Below are positions 1 through 8,931 of a stretch of 64,000 nucleotides of DNA, piece after piece. Source of the stretch: Sphingomonas sp. (GTDB taxonomy: Bacteria; Pseudomonadota; Alphaproteobacteria; Sphingomonadales; Sphingomonadaceae); assembly GCA_017418975.1 (NCBI GenBank), contig JAFOMG010000017.1, positions 828,537 through 892,536 on the forward strand, given 5' to 3'. The notes beneath the pieces were generated by a model that saw only the letters and a list, made by a program, of their open reading frames with translations, did no database searches and was not told the DNA's origin. The stretch's first letter is position 1. Each line of letters opens with the position of its first letter. A program made the translations under genes and the position numbers.

Positions 1-1284
1 CGCGAAGCGCTCGATCATTTCGTGCCGGCCGACAGGAAGGATGACAGCGCTGTCGGCAGCTTTCTCGAGCGGATCTTCTATCAGCGGCTCGATGCCTCGA
101 AGACGGAAGGCTTCGCCGCGCTGGCCGAGAAGCTCGGCGACATCTCCAGCGGGCTCGCCATCTTCCTGTCGACCGCACCTTCGCTGTTCGGACCCACGAT
201 CAAGGGGCTCGAATCCGCCGGGCTGACCGGCGCCAATGTCCGCATCGGGCTGGAGAAACCGCTGGGCGTCGACCTCCAGTCGAGCCGCATCGTCAACGAC
301 ATCGTCGCCGAGGCGTTTCCGGAGGATCGCACCTTCCGGATCGACCATTATCTGGGCAAGGAGACGGTGCAGAACATCCTGGCGCTGCGCTTCGGCAATT
401 CGCTGTTCGAGCCGGTGTGGAACGCGCAGGGGATCGATCATGTCCAGATCACCGTCTCCGAGACAGTCGGCCTCGAAGGTCGCGCGGGCTATTATGACGA
501 TGTCGGCGCGCTGCGCGACATGGTGCAGAACCACATGCTCCAGCTGCTCGCGCTGATCGCGATGGAGCCGCCGGCGCGCTTCGACGGCACCTCGATCCGC
601 GACGAGAAGGTGAAGGTGCTGCGCTCGCTGCGCCCGGTCGCCGGGGCCGATGTGCCCAACCTGACCGTGACCGGCCAATATGGCGGCGGCGCGGTGAAGG
701 GCGAGATCGTACGCTCCTACGACACCGATCTGGAAAAGCCCTCGGACACCGAGACCTTCGTCGCGATCAAGGCGCATGTCGATAATTGGCGCTGGCACGG
801 CGTGCCCTTCTATCTGCGCACCGGCAAGCGGCTGGCGGAACGGCGCAGCGAGATCGTGATCCAGTTCAAGCCGGTGCCGCACTCCATCTTCGAGGATCGC
901 GGCGGCGCGCTGAAGCCGAACGTGCTGGTGATCCGCCTCCAGCCCGAGGAATATATCCAGCTGCTGGTGATGGCGAAGGAGCCCGGGCTCGACCGCGACG
1001 GCATCCGCCTGAAGGAAGTGCCGCTGAACCTGAGCCTGGAGCATGAGTTCGCCGGCACTCGCCGCCGCATCGCCTATGAGCGGCTGTTCCTCGACCTTAT
1101 CGAAGGCGATCCCACGCTGTTCGTGCGCCGCGACGAGGTGGAGGCGCAATGGGCGTGGATCGACGCGATCCGCGAAGGCTGGAAAGCCGGGAATGTGAAG
1201 CCCAAGCCCTATGCCTCCGGCAGCTGGGGCCCGAGCGCCGCCATCGCGCTGACCGAGCGCGACGGCGTGACGTGGAACGAGTGA
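1..1284 (+). CDS. zwf: Glucose-6-phosphate 1-dehydrogenase (5' end cut by window edge)
   Basis: Oxidises glucose-6-phosphate to 6-phosphogluconolactone with NAD(P)+, the entry step to the Entner-Doudoroff and pentose phosphate routes; cytosolic. The reading frame is open from base 1, before the first in-frame start-like codon (GTG at 22), and about 427 residues are visible against a family length near 485, so roughly 60 N-terminal residues with the Rossmann nucleotide motif lie outside the window. The substrate/catalytic signature RIDHYLGKE is encoded around 337-363. Conserved C-terminal blocks such as WRWHGVPFYLRTGKRL follow. It is the first visible gene of zwf-pgl-edd-glk-eda, all on this strand. 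The family call is secure; only the start is missing. Confidence 0.96.
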   Translation, partial: REALDHFVPADRKDDSAVGSFLERIFYQRLDASKTEGFAALAEKLGDISSGLAIFLSTAPSLFGPTIKGLESAGLTGANVRIGLEKPLGVDLQSSRIVNDIVAEAFPEDRTFRIDHYLGKETVQNILALRFGNSLFEPVWNAQGIDHVQITVSETVGLEGRAGYYDDVGALRDMVQNHMLQLLALIAMEPPARFDGTSIRDEKVKVLRSLRPVAGADVPNLTVTGQYGGGAVKGEIVRSYDTDLEKPSDTETFVAIKAHVDNWRWHGVPFYLRTGKRLAERRSEIVIQFKPVPHSIFEDRGGALKPNVLVIRLQPEEYIQLLVMAKEPGLDRDGIRLKEVPLNLSLEHEFAGTRRRIAYERLFLDLIEGDPTLFVRRDEVEAQWAWIDAIREGWKAGNVKPKPYASGSWGPSAAIALTERDGVTWNE

Positions 1285-1316
1285 GTTGCCGTAAGGCAGT
1301 GCCGCGAACTTAACCG

Positions 1317-1341
1317 TCCCCCCGCCTTCGCGGGGATGACG
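1317..1341. repeat. REP-like palindromic repeat
   Basis: Short GC-rich palindrome (CCCCGCCTTCGCGGGGATGACG) in the zwf-pgl gap. It belongs to the same family as the palindromes near 4150, 4205, 5925, 5965, 6280, 58875 and 63925, all built on a CCCGGC..GCCGGGAT-GACG type core. No start or promoter signal was assigned to it. Confidence 0.6.
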
Positions 1342-1436
1342 AACATGGGATATTTGGCGCGAGACGATCGTCGGGCAGTTCGGCAGGACGATGATTTTCG
1401 AGCCGGGAATACCCATCTGAAACGCAAGGAACGAAC

Positions 1437-2144
1437 ATGACGACCGAAATCGAATGGTGGGACTATGACAGCGCCGACGAGATGGCAGAGGCCGTCGCCG
1501 GCGACATCGGCTTCATCATCGAGAGCGCGATCGACGCGCGCGGCGCTGCGGTGATCGCGCTGGGCGGGGGCAAGACCCCGCTGCCGATCTACGAGAAGCT
1601 GGCCGGCGCCAAGATCGACTGGAAGCGCGTGACGATCCTTCCCGGCGACGATCGCATCGTGCCGCTGGGCGATCCGCTCTCCAACGTCACCGCGATCGGC
1701 AAGATCTTCATTCCCAAGGGCGCGCGGGTGATCCCGCTGGTGAGCGACAAGGCGCCGGACTACAAGGCAGCGGGCCGCTCGGCCGACGCGCTGCTCCAGG
1801 ACGTGCACTGGCCGCTGGATCTCTGCCTGCTCGGCATCGGCACCGACGGGCATTGCGCCTCGATCTTCCCGGGCCCCGATTTCGACGAGGCGCTGAACGG
1901 ACCGAAGGAGCGGCGCGCGCTGGGCGTGATGCCCGATCCCCTGCCGCCGGAAGCGCCGGTCGCCCGCGTGACTTTGTCGCGCGCCGCCATCGTCTCCGCC
2001 CGCGCGCTGATGATCGCGATCACCGGCGAGGCGAAGAAGGAAGTGCTGGAAGCGGCAATCGAGCAGGGCGCTTCGTCGAGCTATCCGGTCGGCCGCGTCC
2101 TCGCCGATGTCGAGCTGCCGGTGGATATCCACTGGGCGGCATGA
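1437..2144 (+). CDS. pgl: 6-phosphogluconolactonase
   Basis: Hydrolyses 6-phosphogluconolactone to 6-phosphogluconate, the second step of the Entner-Doudoroff route. The 235-residue protein has the glucosamine-6-phosphate isomerase/lactonase fold signatures: VIALGGGKTPLPIYEKL near residues 39-55, ILPGDDRIVPL near 67-77 and LCLLGIGTDGHCASIFPG near 129-146, where GxxxDGHxASxFP is the classic motif. The ATG at 1437 follows an AAGGA ribosome site. It lies between zwf and edd, as expected for the pathway cluster; the roughly 150-bp gap to zwf holds one palindromic repeat. Confidence 0.93.
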   Translation: MTTEIEWWDYDSADEMAEAVAGDIGFIIESAIDARGAAVIALGGGKTPLPIYEKLAGAKIDWKRVTILPGDDRIVPLGDPLSNVTAIGKIFIPKGARVIPLVSDKAPDYKAAGRSADALLQDVHWPLDLCLLGIGTDGHCASIFPGPDFDEALNGPKERRALGVMPDPLPPEAPVARVTLSRAAIVSARALMIAITGEAKKEVLEAAIEQGASSSYPVGRVLADVELPVDIHWAA

Positions 2145-2315
2145 CGCCTTGCCCGGTTCCCGGCAAAGCCAGCCCCGAGCGTCCGCCCCGCGGGCGCTCG
2201 CGGCGGCCGGGGCCCGGTCGCGATGTCGTTCGAGAGGTTCGGGCGCCTCGACAATCAGCCCGATATCGGGCCCCGGCCGCAGCCGGGGAGCAGCCAGTAC
2301 AAGCGGAATAGGCAC

Positions 2316-4139
2316 ATGACCCAGCTCCACACCGAAATCGCCGCCGTCACCGATCGGGTGATCGAACGCTCCAAGGCGCGCCGCCGCGCCTATCTCGCGC
2401 TGGTCGAGGCCGAGCGCGAGTCGGGCAACGACCGGCCCAAGCTCGGCTGCGCCAATCTCGCCCATGCCTATGCCGGCACCGATGAGCAGCGCGACCAGCT
2501 GAAGGCCGGGCACTCGATGAATATCGGCATCGTCACCGCCTATAACGACATGCTGTCGGCGCATGCGGTCTATTACCGCTATCCCGAGCAGATGAAGGTC
2601 TGGGCGCACGAGGCCGGAGCCACCGCGCAGGTGGCGGGCGGCGTGCCGGCGATGTGCGACGGCGTGACCCAGGGCTATCAGGGCATGGAGCTCTCGCTGT
2701 TCAGCCGCGACACGATCGCGCTGAGCACCGCGGTCGCCCTCTCCCACCGCACCTTCGAAGGCGCGGCGCTGCTCGGCATCTGCGACAAGATCGTGCCCGG
2801 GCTGGTGATGGGCGCGCTGCGCTTCGGCCATCTGCCGATGGTGCTGGTGCCGGGCGGCCCGATGCGCTCGGGCCTGGCCAACAAGGAGAAGGCGCGGATC
2901 CGCGAGCTCTATGCCGAGGGCAAGGTGGGCCGCGACGAACTGCTCGACGCCGAGATCGCGGCCTATCACTCCAAGGGCACCTGCACCTTCTACGGCACCG
3001 CGAACTCCAACCAGATGATGATGGAGGCGATGGGCCTGCACATGCCGGGCGCGGCCTTCGCCAATCCCGGCACCAAGCTGCGCCAGGAGCTGACCCGCGC
3101 CGCCGTCCACCGGCTCGCCGAGATCGGCTGGAACGGCGACGACTATCGCCCGATCGGCCATGTCGTCGATGAGAAGGCGATCGTGAACGCCGCCATCGTG
3201 CTGCTGGCGACGGGCGGCTCGACCAACCATCTGATCCATGTGCCGGCGTTCGCGCGCGCGGCCGGGATCACGATCGACTGGGACGATTTCGACCGGCTCT
3301 CGCGCGTGGTGCCGCTGCTGGCGCGCGTCTATCCCAACGGCTCGGCCGATGTGAACGGCTTCGAGGATGTCGGCGGCCCGACCTTCGTGATCCGCGAGCT
3401 GCTCCGCGCCGGGCTGATGCATGCCGACACGCTGACTGTCGGCAAGGGCGGCATGGCGGACTATGGCCGCAAGCCGGAGATGGCCGGCGACGAACTGATA
3501 TGGGTCGATCACGGCACCGAGAGCGGCGACGACACCATCCTGCGCACCGCCGAGGCACCTTTTTCGCCCGAGGGCGGCTTCCGCATCCTCAAGGGCAATC
3601 TGGGCCGCGCCTGCATCAAGGTGAGCGCGGTGGAGCGCGAGCGCTGGACGATCGAAGCGCCGTGCCGCGTCTTCCAGGACCAGGCCGAGGTGCAGCAGGC
3701 CTTCAAGGCGGGCGAGCTCGATCGCGATGTGGTGGTGGTCGTGCGCTTCCAGGGGCCCAAGGCCAATGGCATGCCCGAGCTGCACAAGCTCACCCCGCCG
3801 CTGGGCGTCCTCCAGAATCGCGGATACAAGGTCGCGCTGGTGACCGACGGGCGGATGTCGGGCGCGAGCGGCAAGGTGCCGTGCGCGATCCATCTCAGCC
3901 CCGAGGCGCTGGGAGGCGGGCCGATCGGCAAGCTGCGCGACGGCGATGTGGTGCGGCTCTGCGCCGAGACGGGCGAGCTGAGCGCGCTGGTCGACACAGC
4001 GGAATGGGACGCGCGCGCGCATGTGGCGCCGCCCCCGCCGGCGATCGGCACCGGCCGCGAGCTGTTCGCGATGCTGCGCCACCATTGCGACGAAGCCGAG
4101 CAGGGCGCTTCCGCGATGCTGGCCGAAGCAGGGCTTTAA
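2316..4139 (+). CDS. edd: Phosphogluconate dehydratase
   Basis: Dehydrates 6-phosphogluconate to 2-keto-3-deoxy-6-phosphogluconate; an IlvD/Edd-family iron-sulfur enzyme of the cytosol. From the ATG at 2316 the protein is 607 residues, the usual Edd length. An open frame runs back to 2223, but the upstream 31 residues are not family-like, and a purine-rich AAGCGGAATAGG precedes 2316. Family blocks include [13 protein letters not shown] near residue 70, [20 protein letters not shown] near 110-130 and [12 protein letters not shown] near 300. The closing region [22 protein letters not shown] is diagnostic. Cluster position between pgl and glk supports the call. Confidence 0.96.
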   Translation: MTQLHTEIAAVTDRVIERSKARRRAYLALVEAERESGNDRPKLGCANLAHAYAGTDEQRDQLKAGHSMNIGIVTAYNDMLSAHAVYYRYPEQMKVWAHEAGATAQVAGGVPAMCDGVTQGYQGMELSLFSRDTIALSTAVALSHRTFEGAALLGICDKIVPGLVMGALRFGHLPMVLVPGGPMRSGLANKEKARIRELYAEGKVGRDELLDAEIAAYHSKGTCTFYGTANSNQMMMEAMGLHMPGAAFANPGTKLRQELTRAAVHRLAEIGWNGDDYRPIGHVVDEKAIVNAAIVLLATGGSTNHLIHVPAFARAAGITIDWDDFDRLSRVVPLLARVYPNGSADVNGFEDVGGPTFVIRELLRAGLMHADTLTVGKGGMADYGRKPEMAGDELIWVDHGTESGDDTILRTAEAPFSPEGGFRILKGNLGRACIKVSAVERERWTIEAPCRVFQDQAEVQQAFKAGELDRDVVVVVRFQGPKANGMPELHKLTPPLGVLQNRGYKVALVTDGRMSGASGKVPCAIHLSPEALGGGPIGKLRDGDVVRLCAETGELSALVDTAEWDARAHVAPPPPAIGTGRELFAMLRHHCDEAEQGASAMLAEAGL

Positions 4140-4147
4140 GCCAAAGC

Positions 4148-4231
4148 CGTCATCCCGGCGAAAGCCGGGATCTCGTGCGGCTCTCGCCCCACGCCTTCGC
4201 CTCAGATCCCGCCTTTCGCCGGGATGACGGA
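4148..4231. repeat. Pair of inverted REP-like palindromes
   Basis: Two copies of the palindromic element lie head to head: 4148-4175 (CATCCCGGCGAAAGCCGGGA) and 4204-4231 (ATCCCGCCTTTCGCCGGGAT). They are in opposite orientation, about 30 bp apart, in the edd-glk gap. As RNA they could fold on themselves or onto each other, which may protect or separate operon segments; that role is inference. Confidence 0.6.
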
Positions 4232-4341
4232 AATATCACGGGACGGTTGTCCTTTACTTCTGCGTCGCACGGGGGAAGAAGGGCGCAGCCGGGCATGGCA
4301 ACGTTGACAGGCCCAGGCGGATGAGAGGATCAGGAGCCCGA

Positions 4342-5310
4342 ATGGAAGTCGTCGCGGTCGATATCGGGGGCACGCACGCCCGCTTCGCCATTGCCGAAGT
4401 GGCAAAGGGCCGCGTGGTCTCGATCAGCGAGCCGATCACACAGAAGGTGGCGGAACATGCCAGCCTGCAGCTCGCCTGGCAGGCCTATGGCGAGACGCTG
4501 GGCCGGGACTTGCCCAAGGCGGCGGCGCTGGCCGTGGCCTCGCCGGTGGGCGGCGACATCATCAAGCTCACCAACAATCCATGGATCATCCGTCCCGCCC
4601 TGATCCCCGAGCGGCTGGGCGCCGACAGCTGGACGGTGGTCAATGATTTCGAGGCGATCGGCCATGCCGTCGCGCAGATGGGCGAGGAGCATTTCCTCCA
4701 TCTGTGCGGGCCGGACCAGGCGCTGCCGGAAAAGGGGTCGATCACCGTGTGCGGCCCCGGCACCGGCCTGGGCGTGGCCCAGGTCTTCCGCCACCGCGCC
4801 GGATATGACGTGATCGCCACCGAAGGCGGGCACAGCGATTTCGCGCCGCTCGACCCGATCGAGGATGCGCTCGTGAAGCGCCTGCGCAAGACCTATACCC
4901 GCGTCTCCAAGGAGCGCGTGGTGGCCGGCCCGGCGATCGTCTCGCTCTATGAGACGCTGGCGGAGCTCGAGGGCAAGCCGGTCCACCGGCTCGACGACAA
5001 GGCGATCTGGGGTCTCGCGCTGGAGGGCAAGGACGAACTGGCGGTGGCCGCGCTCGACCGCTTCTGCCTGAGCCTGGGCGCAGTTGCCGGCGACCTGGCG
5101 CTGTGCCACGGCCCAAGCGGCGTGGTGATTGCCGGCGGTCTGGGGTTGCGACTCAAGGACCATCTGTTGCAGTCGGGCTTCGGCCAGCGGTTCGTCGCCA
5201 AGGGCCGGTTCCAGGGGCTGATGTCTTCCATTCCGGTGAAGCTCATCACGCACCCGCAGCCGGGCCTGTACGGCGCCGCCGCGGCGTTCGCGCAGGAGCA
5301 TGCCCTTTGA
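4342..5310 (+). CDS. glk: Glucokinase
   Basis: Phosphorylates glucose to glucose-6-phosphate with ATP, feeding the dehydrogenase of the same cluster. The ATG at 4342 is preferred over 4321 because AGGAG lies just upstream of it and the protein then begins MEVVAVDIGGTHARF, the family's phosphate-binding start. 322 residues, typical of Glk. Other signatures are VVNDFEAIGHAVAQM near residue 95, a GPGTGLGVAQVF block near 143-154 and ATEGGHSDFAPL near 166-177 (the EGGH motif). The stop overlaps the start of eda, so the two are probably translationally coupled. Confidence 0.95.
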   Translation: MEVVAVDIGGTHARFAIAEVAKGRVVSISEPITQKVAEHASLQLAWQAYGETLGRDLPKAAALAVASPVGGDIIKLTNNPWIIRPALIPERLGADSWTVVNDFEAIGHAVAQMGEEHFLHLCGPDQALPEKGSITVCGPGTGLGVAQVFRHRAGYDVIATEGGHSDFAPLDPIEDALVKRLRKTYTRVSKERVVAGPAIVSLYETLAELEGKPVHRLDDKAIWGLALEGKDELAVAALDRFCLSLGAVAGDLALCHGPSGVVIAGGLGLRLKDHLLQSGFGQRFVAKGRFQGLMSSIPVKLITHPQPGLYGAAAAFAQEHAL

Positions 5311-5915
5311 ATATCGAAGCCATCATGAAGACCGCGCCGGTGATCCCGGTGCTCGTGATCGAAGACGCCGCCACGGCCCGGCCGCTGGCGGAGGCGCTGG
5401 TGAAGGGCGGCCTGCGCGTGCTCGAGGTGACGCTGCGCACCGGGGCCGCGCTGGAGGCGATCGCCGAGATGAAGAAGGTCGAGGGCGCGATCGTCGGCGC
5501 GGGCACGGTGGTGAACACCGAGCAGTTCGAGCAGGTGATGAAGGCCGATGCCGAGTTCATCGTCTCGCCGGGCCTGACCGACCAGCTGGGCGACGCGATC
5601 GTGCGCAGCGGCGTGCCTTATCTGCCGGGCGTGGCCAATGCCGGCGATATCATGCGCGGGCTCGACCTGGGCCTGGCGCATTTCAAGTTCTTCCCGGCCG
5701 AGACTTCGGGCGGGCTGAAGGCTCTGAAGGCGCTCGCCGCGCCCTTCTACCAGTGCAAATTCTGCCCGACCGGCGGCATCTCGGCCGCGACCGCGCCGGA
5801 ATGGCTGGCGTTCGATCCGATCCTGTGCGTCGGCGGCTCCTGGGTCACCCCCAAGGGCGCGAGCTACGAGCAGGTCGAGGCACTGGCGCGCGAAGCGGCG
5901 GCGCTGAAGGGCTGA
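5307..5915 (+). CDS. eda: 2-dehydro-3-deoxy-phosphogluconate aldolase
   Basis: Class I aldolase splitting KDPG into pyruvate and glyceraldehyde-3-phosphate, the last step of the Entner-Doudoroff route. The probable start is TTG at 5307, which overlaps the glk stop as TTGA and has AGGAG at 5294-5298; an ATG at 5325 is the alternative. About 202 residues. Key motifs are PVIPVLVIEDAATARPLAEAL, the substrate block LEVTLRT and the Schiff-base lysine context AHFKFFPAE. A CPTGGIS phosphate-binding loop follows. It ends the operon; palindromic repeats begin right after it. Confidence 0.95.
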   Translation: MNIEAIMKTAPVIPVLVIEDAATARPLAEALVKGGLRVLEVTLRTGAALEAIAEMKKVEGAIVGAGTVVNTEQFEQVMKADAEFIVSPGLTDQLGDAIVRSGVPYLPGVANAGDIMRGLDLGLAHFKFFPAETSGGLKALKALAAPFYQCKFCPTGGISAATAPEWLAFDPILCVGGSWVTPKGASYEQVEALAREAAALKG

Positions 5916-5921
5916 TCGCCT

Positions 5922-5996
5922 GAGACCCCGGCTTTCGCCGGGCGACGGCCCTCAAACAAATATCGTATCCCGGCGAAAGCCCGGGATCTCGGGCGG
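5922..5996. repeat. Two inverted REP-like palindromes after eda
   Basis: One copy at 5922-5948 (CCCCGGCTTTCGCCGGGCGA) and one in opposite orientation at 5965-5994 (ATCCCGGCGAAAGCCCGGGA), directly after the eda stop and abutting a decayed GIY-YIG gene. They may act as the 3' end structure of the Entner-Doudoroff transcript, although no T-run follows. Confidence 0.55.
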
Positions 5997-5999
5997 CTC

Positions 6000-6275
6000 C
6001 ATTCCCGAATGTCGTCGAACAGATCGCGCCATTCGGGATTGGAGCGCTCGATCCACTCGAACTTCCATTCTCGCCTCCACTCCTTGAGCGAGCTTCTCGC
6101 GACGGATCGCGTCGTCGATCATGTCATGGTGCTCGGGCTTGAAGTTGTACCGAGCGCGGAATTTCGAGCCCTTGCCTTCGCGGTGCTGCTGGACGCGTTG
6201 GGCGGGCGAGGCTGCGACCCCGATGCACGGCACGCCGTGCGACTTGTGGTCCAGCCGGCCACCGTGCCCCTTCAT
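6000..6275 (-). pseudogene. Decayed GIY-YIG endonuclease-like gene
   Basis: The minus strand reads in one frame PCIGVAASPAQRVQQHREGK, then GSKFRARYN and HDMIDDAIRREKL. It continues only after a one-base frame change as KEWRREWKFEWIERSNPEWR then DLFDDI. Together these match the order of blocks in small UPF0213/GIY-YIG proteins (YIGVTS...R..QHREG...Y....AI.REK..K.W.R.WK..LIE..NP.W.DL). The amino-terminal YVYI-type block is unrecognisable and is replaced near 6277-6308 by a palindromic repeat. A frameshift plus a lost N-terminus indicates an inactive relic. Palindromic repeats flank both ends. Confidence 0.7.
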
Positions 6276-6276
6276 C

Positions 6277-6308
6277 GCCCGAGATCCCGGCTTTCGCCGG
6301 GATGACGG
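6277..6308. repeat. REP-like palindromic repeat
   Basis: Copy of the window's palindrome family (GATCCCGGCTTTCGCCGGGA followed by TGACGG), located at the lost 5' end of the GIY-YIG relic and upstream of the truncated haemoglobin gene. Confidence 0.6.
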
Positions 6309-6383
6309 TATAGTAGCCATGGCCGCACATCTGGGACGGAATGCCCCATTTCCATCGCGGGCTATCCACACCACATACCCGCC

Positions 6384-6851
6384 ATGGAAAAGACCGGCAC
6401 ACCCTCCGCCCATGCCATCGCGATGCGCGACGAGAAGCGGCGGACGGCTGCGGAGATGGGGATCGACGATGCCTATGTCTCCGAGCTGGTCGAGCGCTTC
6501 TATGGTCGCGTGCAAGCCGATCCGGTGCTGGGCCCGGTCTTCGGCGCGCGGATCACCGATTGGGAGCCGCATCTCGCCCAGATGAAGCGATTCTGGCGCT
6601 CGGTCCTGTTCAGCAGCGGCGAGTATCTGGGGCGGCCGATGCCGCTGCACCTCGCCATGCCGGGGCTCGACAAGCCGATGTTCGCGCGCTGGCTCGAGCT
6701 GTTCGCCGCGACCCTGGCCGAGATCGGTGGCGGGGACGCCGCCGAGCATGTCCATGAGCGCGCCCGGATGATCGCGAACAGCTTCCTGAACGGCATCGCC
6801 GTCCACCACCACGGCAAGCTTGGATTGGGGCCGGGCGAAGGCTTCGCCTGA
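6384..6851 (+). CDS. Group III truncated haemoglobin
   Basis: A 155-residue globin of the 2-over-2 class. The visible blocks match group III members: VERFYGRVQADPVLGPVF near residues 35-52, the spacer ARITDWEPHLAQMKRFW near 54-70 and SGEYLGRPMPLHLAMP near 77-92, with the proximal histidine candidate in the PLHL segment. FARWLELF follows near 98-105. Such proteins bind haem and O2 or NO; the physiological role is not determined here. The first 20 or so residues are extra relative to the core, so the start could lie further in. It stands alone between the repeat-rich region and a convergent peptidase gene. Confidence 0.88.
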   Translation: MEKTGTPSAHAIAMRDEKRRTAAEMGIDDAYVSELVERFYGRVQADPVLGPVFGARITDWEPHLAQMKRFWRSVLFSSGEYLGRPMPLHLAMPGLDKPMFARWLELFAATLAEIGGGDAAEHVHERARMIANSFLNGIAVHHHGKLGLGPGEGFA

Positions 6852-6872
6852 AGCCGTACCCGAACCCTCTCG

Positions 6873-8483
6873 TCAGTTCTTGCCGGCCTTGGCCTCCGGA
6901 CGCGCCGGCGGGCTGCTCGAGGCCGCGGCGCGCAGCGCATCGTCATACCAGGTCGCGAGATCGCGGTGCATCTCGGGCAGCGTGTCCGGATTCAGATACA
7001 CCATGTGCCCGGCATGATAGTAAGTGAAGCGGATGTTCTTCTGGAGCTGCGAATCCAGCAACATGTGGCTGACATCGAACTCCGCGCCGTAAAAGGGCGT
7101 GGCGAAGTCGAAATAGCCGTTGATGAACAACACCTTGAGATAGGGATTGGTGCGCATGGTATAGGCGAGGTCGACGGCGCTGTCCGGCGCCAGATGGGTG
7201 CCGTCGCCCGGCGCGCGATGCTTCCAGTCCCATTCGAAGCCCGGGCCCCGCGCGCTCATGCGATAGGGCATGTCCGTCTTGTAGCCGAGCACGCGCGTCG
7301 CATAGTCTTGGAACGTCGCGACAAAGGCACCCGAGACCGCGGTCGAGGCGGGATCGTCCTCGGGGCTGTCGGCATTGGCATCGGTAACGTTCAGCAGGTA
7401 GCGGGAGTCGAGCCGGCCCACGGCCAGGCGGCGATCCCGCAGCAGCTCGGTCTGGAAGCGCGGCAGAGTGAGGCGCAGGTCGGCGCGCAGGATATAGGCT
7501 TGGCCGATGCCGGTATATTCGGCCATCTTTGCCGCGACCGCGGCCTTTTCCTCCGGCGAGATCGTCGATCCCTTGGCCAGCGCCGCGGCATAGGGGCCGC
7601 TGGTGAAGGCTCGCACTTCGTCGAGAAAGGCGCCCAGGTCCGCCGGGCGGTTCTGCAGGCGGTTGTGATACCAGGCCGTCGCCGCCATCGTCGGGAACAG
7701 GGTAAGATAATTCTGGTCATAGCCCGGCTGGCGCACGCCATAGTTCATGATCGTCGAGAACTGGACGATGCCGTTGAGGCTGAGGCCCGCGGATTCGAGC
7801 TTGGCGGCAACCACCGGGTTGCGCAGCGTGCCATAGCTTTCGCCGAACAGGAATTTCGGGGAGGCCCAGCGGTTGAACTTGCTGGTGTAGCGCAGGATCG
7901 CGCGGGCGAAGCCATCGGCGTCCTGGTCGACGCCCCAGAAATCCTTGCCGGTCTTGTCGCCCAGCGGCCGCGACCAGCCGGCGCCGATCGCGTCGACGAA
8001 CACCATGTCGGTCTTGTCGATCAGCGAATGGGAATTGGGGCCGAAGCCATAGGGTGCTGGGCGGATATATTCGGGATTGGCGGTGGTCACGCGCACCGGC
8101 GCGAAGCTGCCCATGTGCAGCCAGATCGTCGGTGAGCCAGGGCCGCCATTGTAGAAGAAGGTAACCGGGCGCGGCCCCTTCCCCACCCCATCCCGGGTAT
8201 AGGCGGTGTAGAAATAGGATGCGGTGGGCTTGCCCTCGTCATCGCGGACGGTGAGCGTGCCGGCGGTGGCGGTATAGGCGATGTTCTGCCCCGCCACCGT
8301 CACGGCGCCATGGCTGACCGCGCTGGCTTCCGCGACGGGCGGACGCGCCCATGCCGCCTCGGCCTCCGCCTTCAGCTGCTCGCGATAGCCCTGCCCCTTG
8401 GCGGCCGGCGGCTCGGCCTTGTCCTGTGCCCAGGCCGGCGCGGCGGTGGCAAGCAGAAGGCTGGGCAGGACAAGGCGATGCAT
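6873..8483 (-). CDS. Secreted S10-family serine carboxypeptidase-like protein
   Basis: 536 residues with a clear signal peptide (residues 1-20, ending APAWAQ), so exported. An alpha/beta-hydrolase of peptidase family S10: oxyanion segment YNGGPGSPTIW near 111-121, nucleophile in FLFGESYGT (Ser about 216), a candidate catalytic Asp in INGYFDFATP and a catalytic His in YYHAGHMVYLNPDT close to the C-terminus. All three triad positions are present. Proteins of this class in Sphingomonas relatives are annotated as carboxypeptidases; the substrate is unknown. It is convergent with the haemoglobin gene and has no obvious operon partner. Confidence 0.92.
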   Translation of the reverse strand: MHRLVLPSLLLATAAPAWAQDKAEPPAAKGQGYREQLKAEAEAAWARPPVAEASAVSHGAVTVAGQNIAYTATAGTLTVRDDEGKPTASYFYTAYTRDGVGKGPRPVTFFYNGGPGSPTIWLHMGSFAPVRVTTANPEYIRPAPYGFGPNSHSLIDKTDMVFVDAIGAGWSRPLGDKTGKDFWGVDQDADGFARAILRYTSKFNRWASPKFLFGESYGTLRNPVVAAKLESAGLSLNGIVQFSTIMNYGVRQPGYDQNYLTLFPTMAATAWYHNRLQNRPADLGAFLDEVRAFTSGPYAAALAKGSTISPEEKAAVAAKMAEYTGIGQAYILRADLRLTLPRFQTELLRDRRLAVGRLDSRYLLNVTDANADSPEDDPASTAVSGAFVATFQDYATRVLGYKTDMPYRMSARGPGFEWDWKHRAPGDGTHLAPDSAVDLAYTMRTNPYLKVLFINGYFDFATPFYGAEFDVSHMLLDSQLQKNIRFTYYHAGHMVYLNPDTLPEMHRDLATWYDDALRAAASSSPPARPEAKAGKN

Positions 8484-8661
8484 GCGGCGATTCCCCGGTT
8501 TCGTAGCGATGACGAAACAATGTTACACGCCGCGATTTGGGAGACAAGCGGACGGGGATGTCCTGCGGATATCCCTCGCCGGGGAAGCGGCACGGCGGAA
8601 TGCAGATCCACCCACTGCCCTCCCTCTTCCACGCGACGAGGCCCGCCTGGCGGCAAAGGCA

Positions 8662-8931
8662 TCAGAAGGGATATTCGCCTTCGTCTTCGCGGAACAGCGT
8701 TCCCGATTGGAACTCCACCAATAGCCGGGTTCGACTATCCACTGTGCCGAAAATCAGCACCCGGTCCCGATAGAGATAGGAACCACCGACATAGCAGGGC
8801 ACCCCATCCAACAGCCTCTCAAGGAAACCGGGTACGGCGATCGCGATCGCCTCGCCATCCTCAAGCACAAGCGTCGCATTGTCGCCGATGACCCGCAGTT
8901 CGCCGCGCAACTCTTGCACGGCCTGGATCAC
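8662..8931 (-). CDS. Small hypothetical protein downstream of mltG
   Basis: Unrecognised. A GTG at 8931 overlaps the mltG stop (ATGTGA), which suggests translational coupling and gives 89 residues; an ATG at 8964, inside mltG, would give 100. The protein is soluble-looking and mostly beta-type, with a hydrophobic centre (AIAIAVPGFLERLLDGVPCYVG) and an acidic end (LFREDEGEYPF). No membrane segment or signal peptide is seen. It might be a conserved partner of the fab-mltG operon or a passenger. The call rests on coding phase and coupling only. Confidence 0.55.
   Translation of the reverse strand: MIQAVQELRGELRVIGDNATLVLEDGEAIAIAVPGFLERLLDGVPCYVGGSYLYRDRVLIFGTVDSRTRLLVEFQSGTLFREDEGEYPF

Noticed and set aside
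1209-4085. 958-residue minus-strand open frame across pgl and edd
   Set aside because: Low-complexity Arg/Ala/His-rich translation antisense to well supported genes; a product of high GC content.
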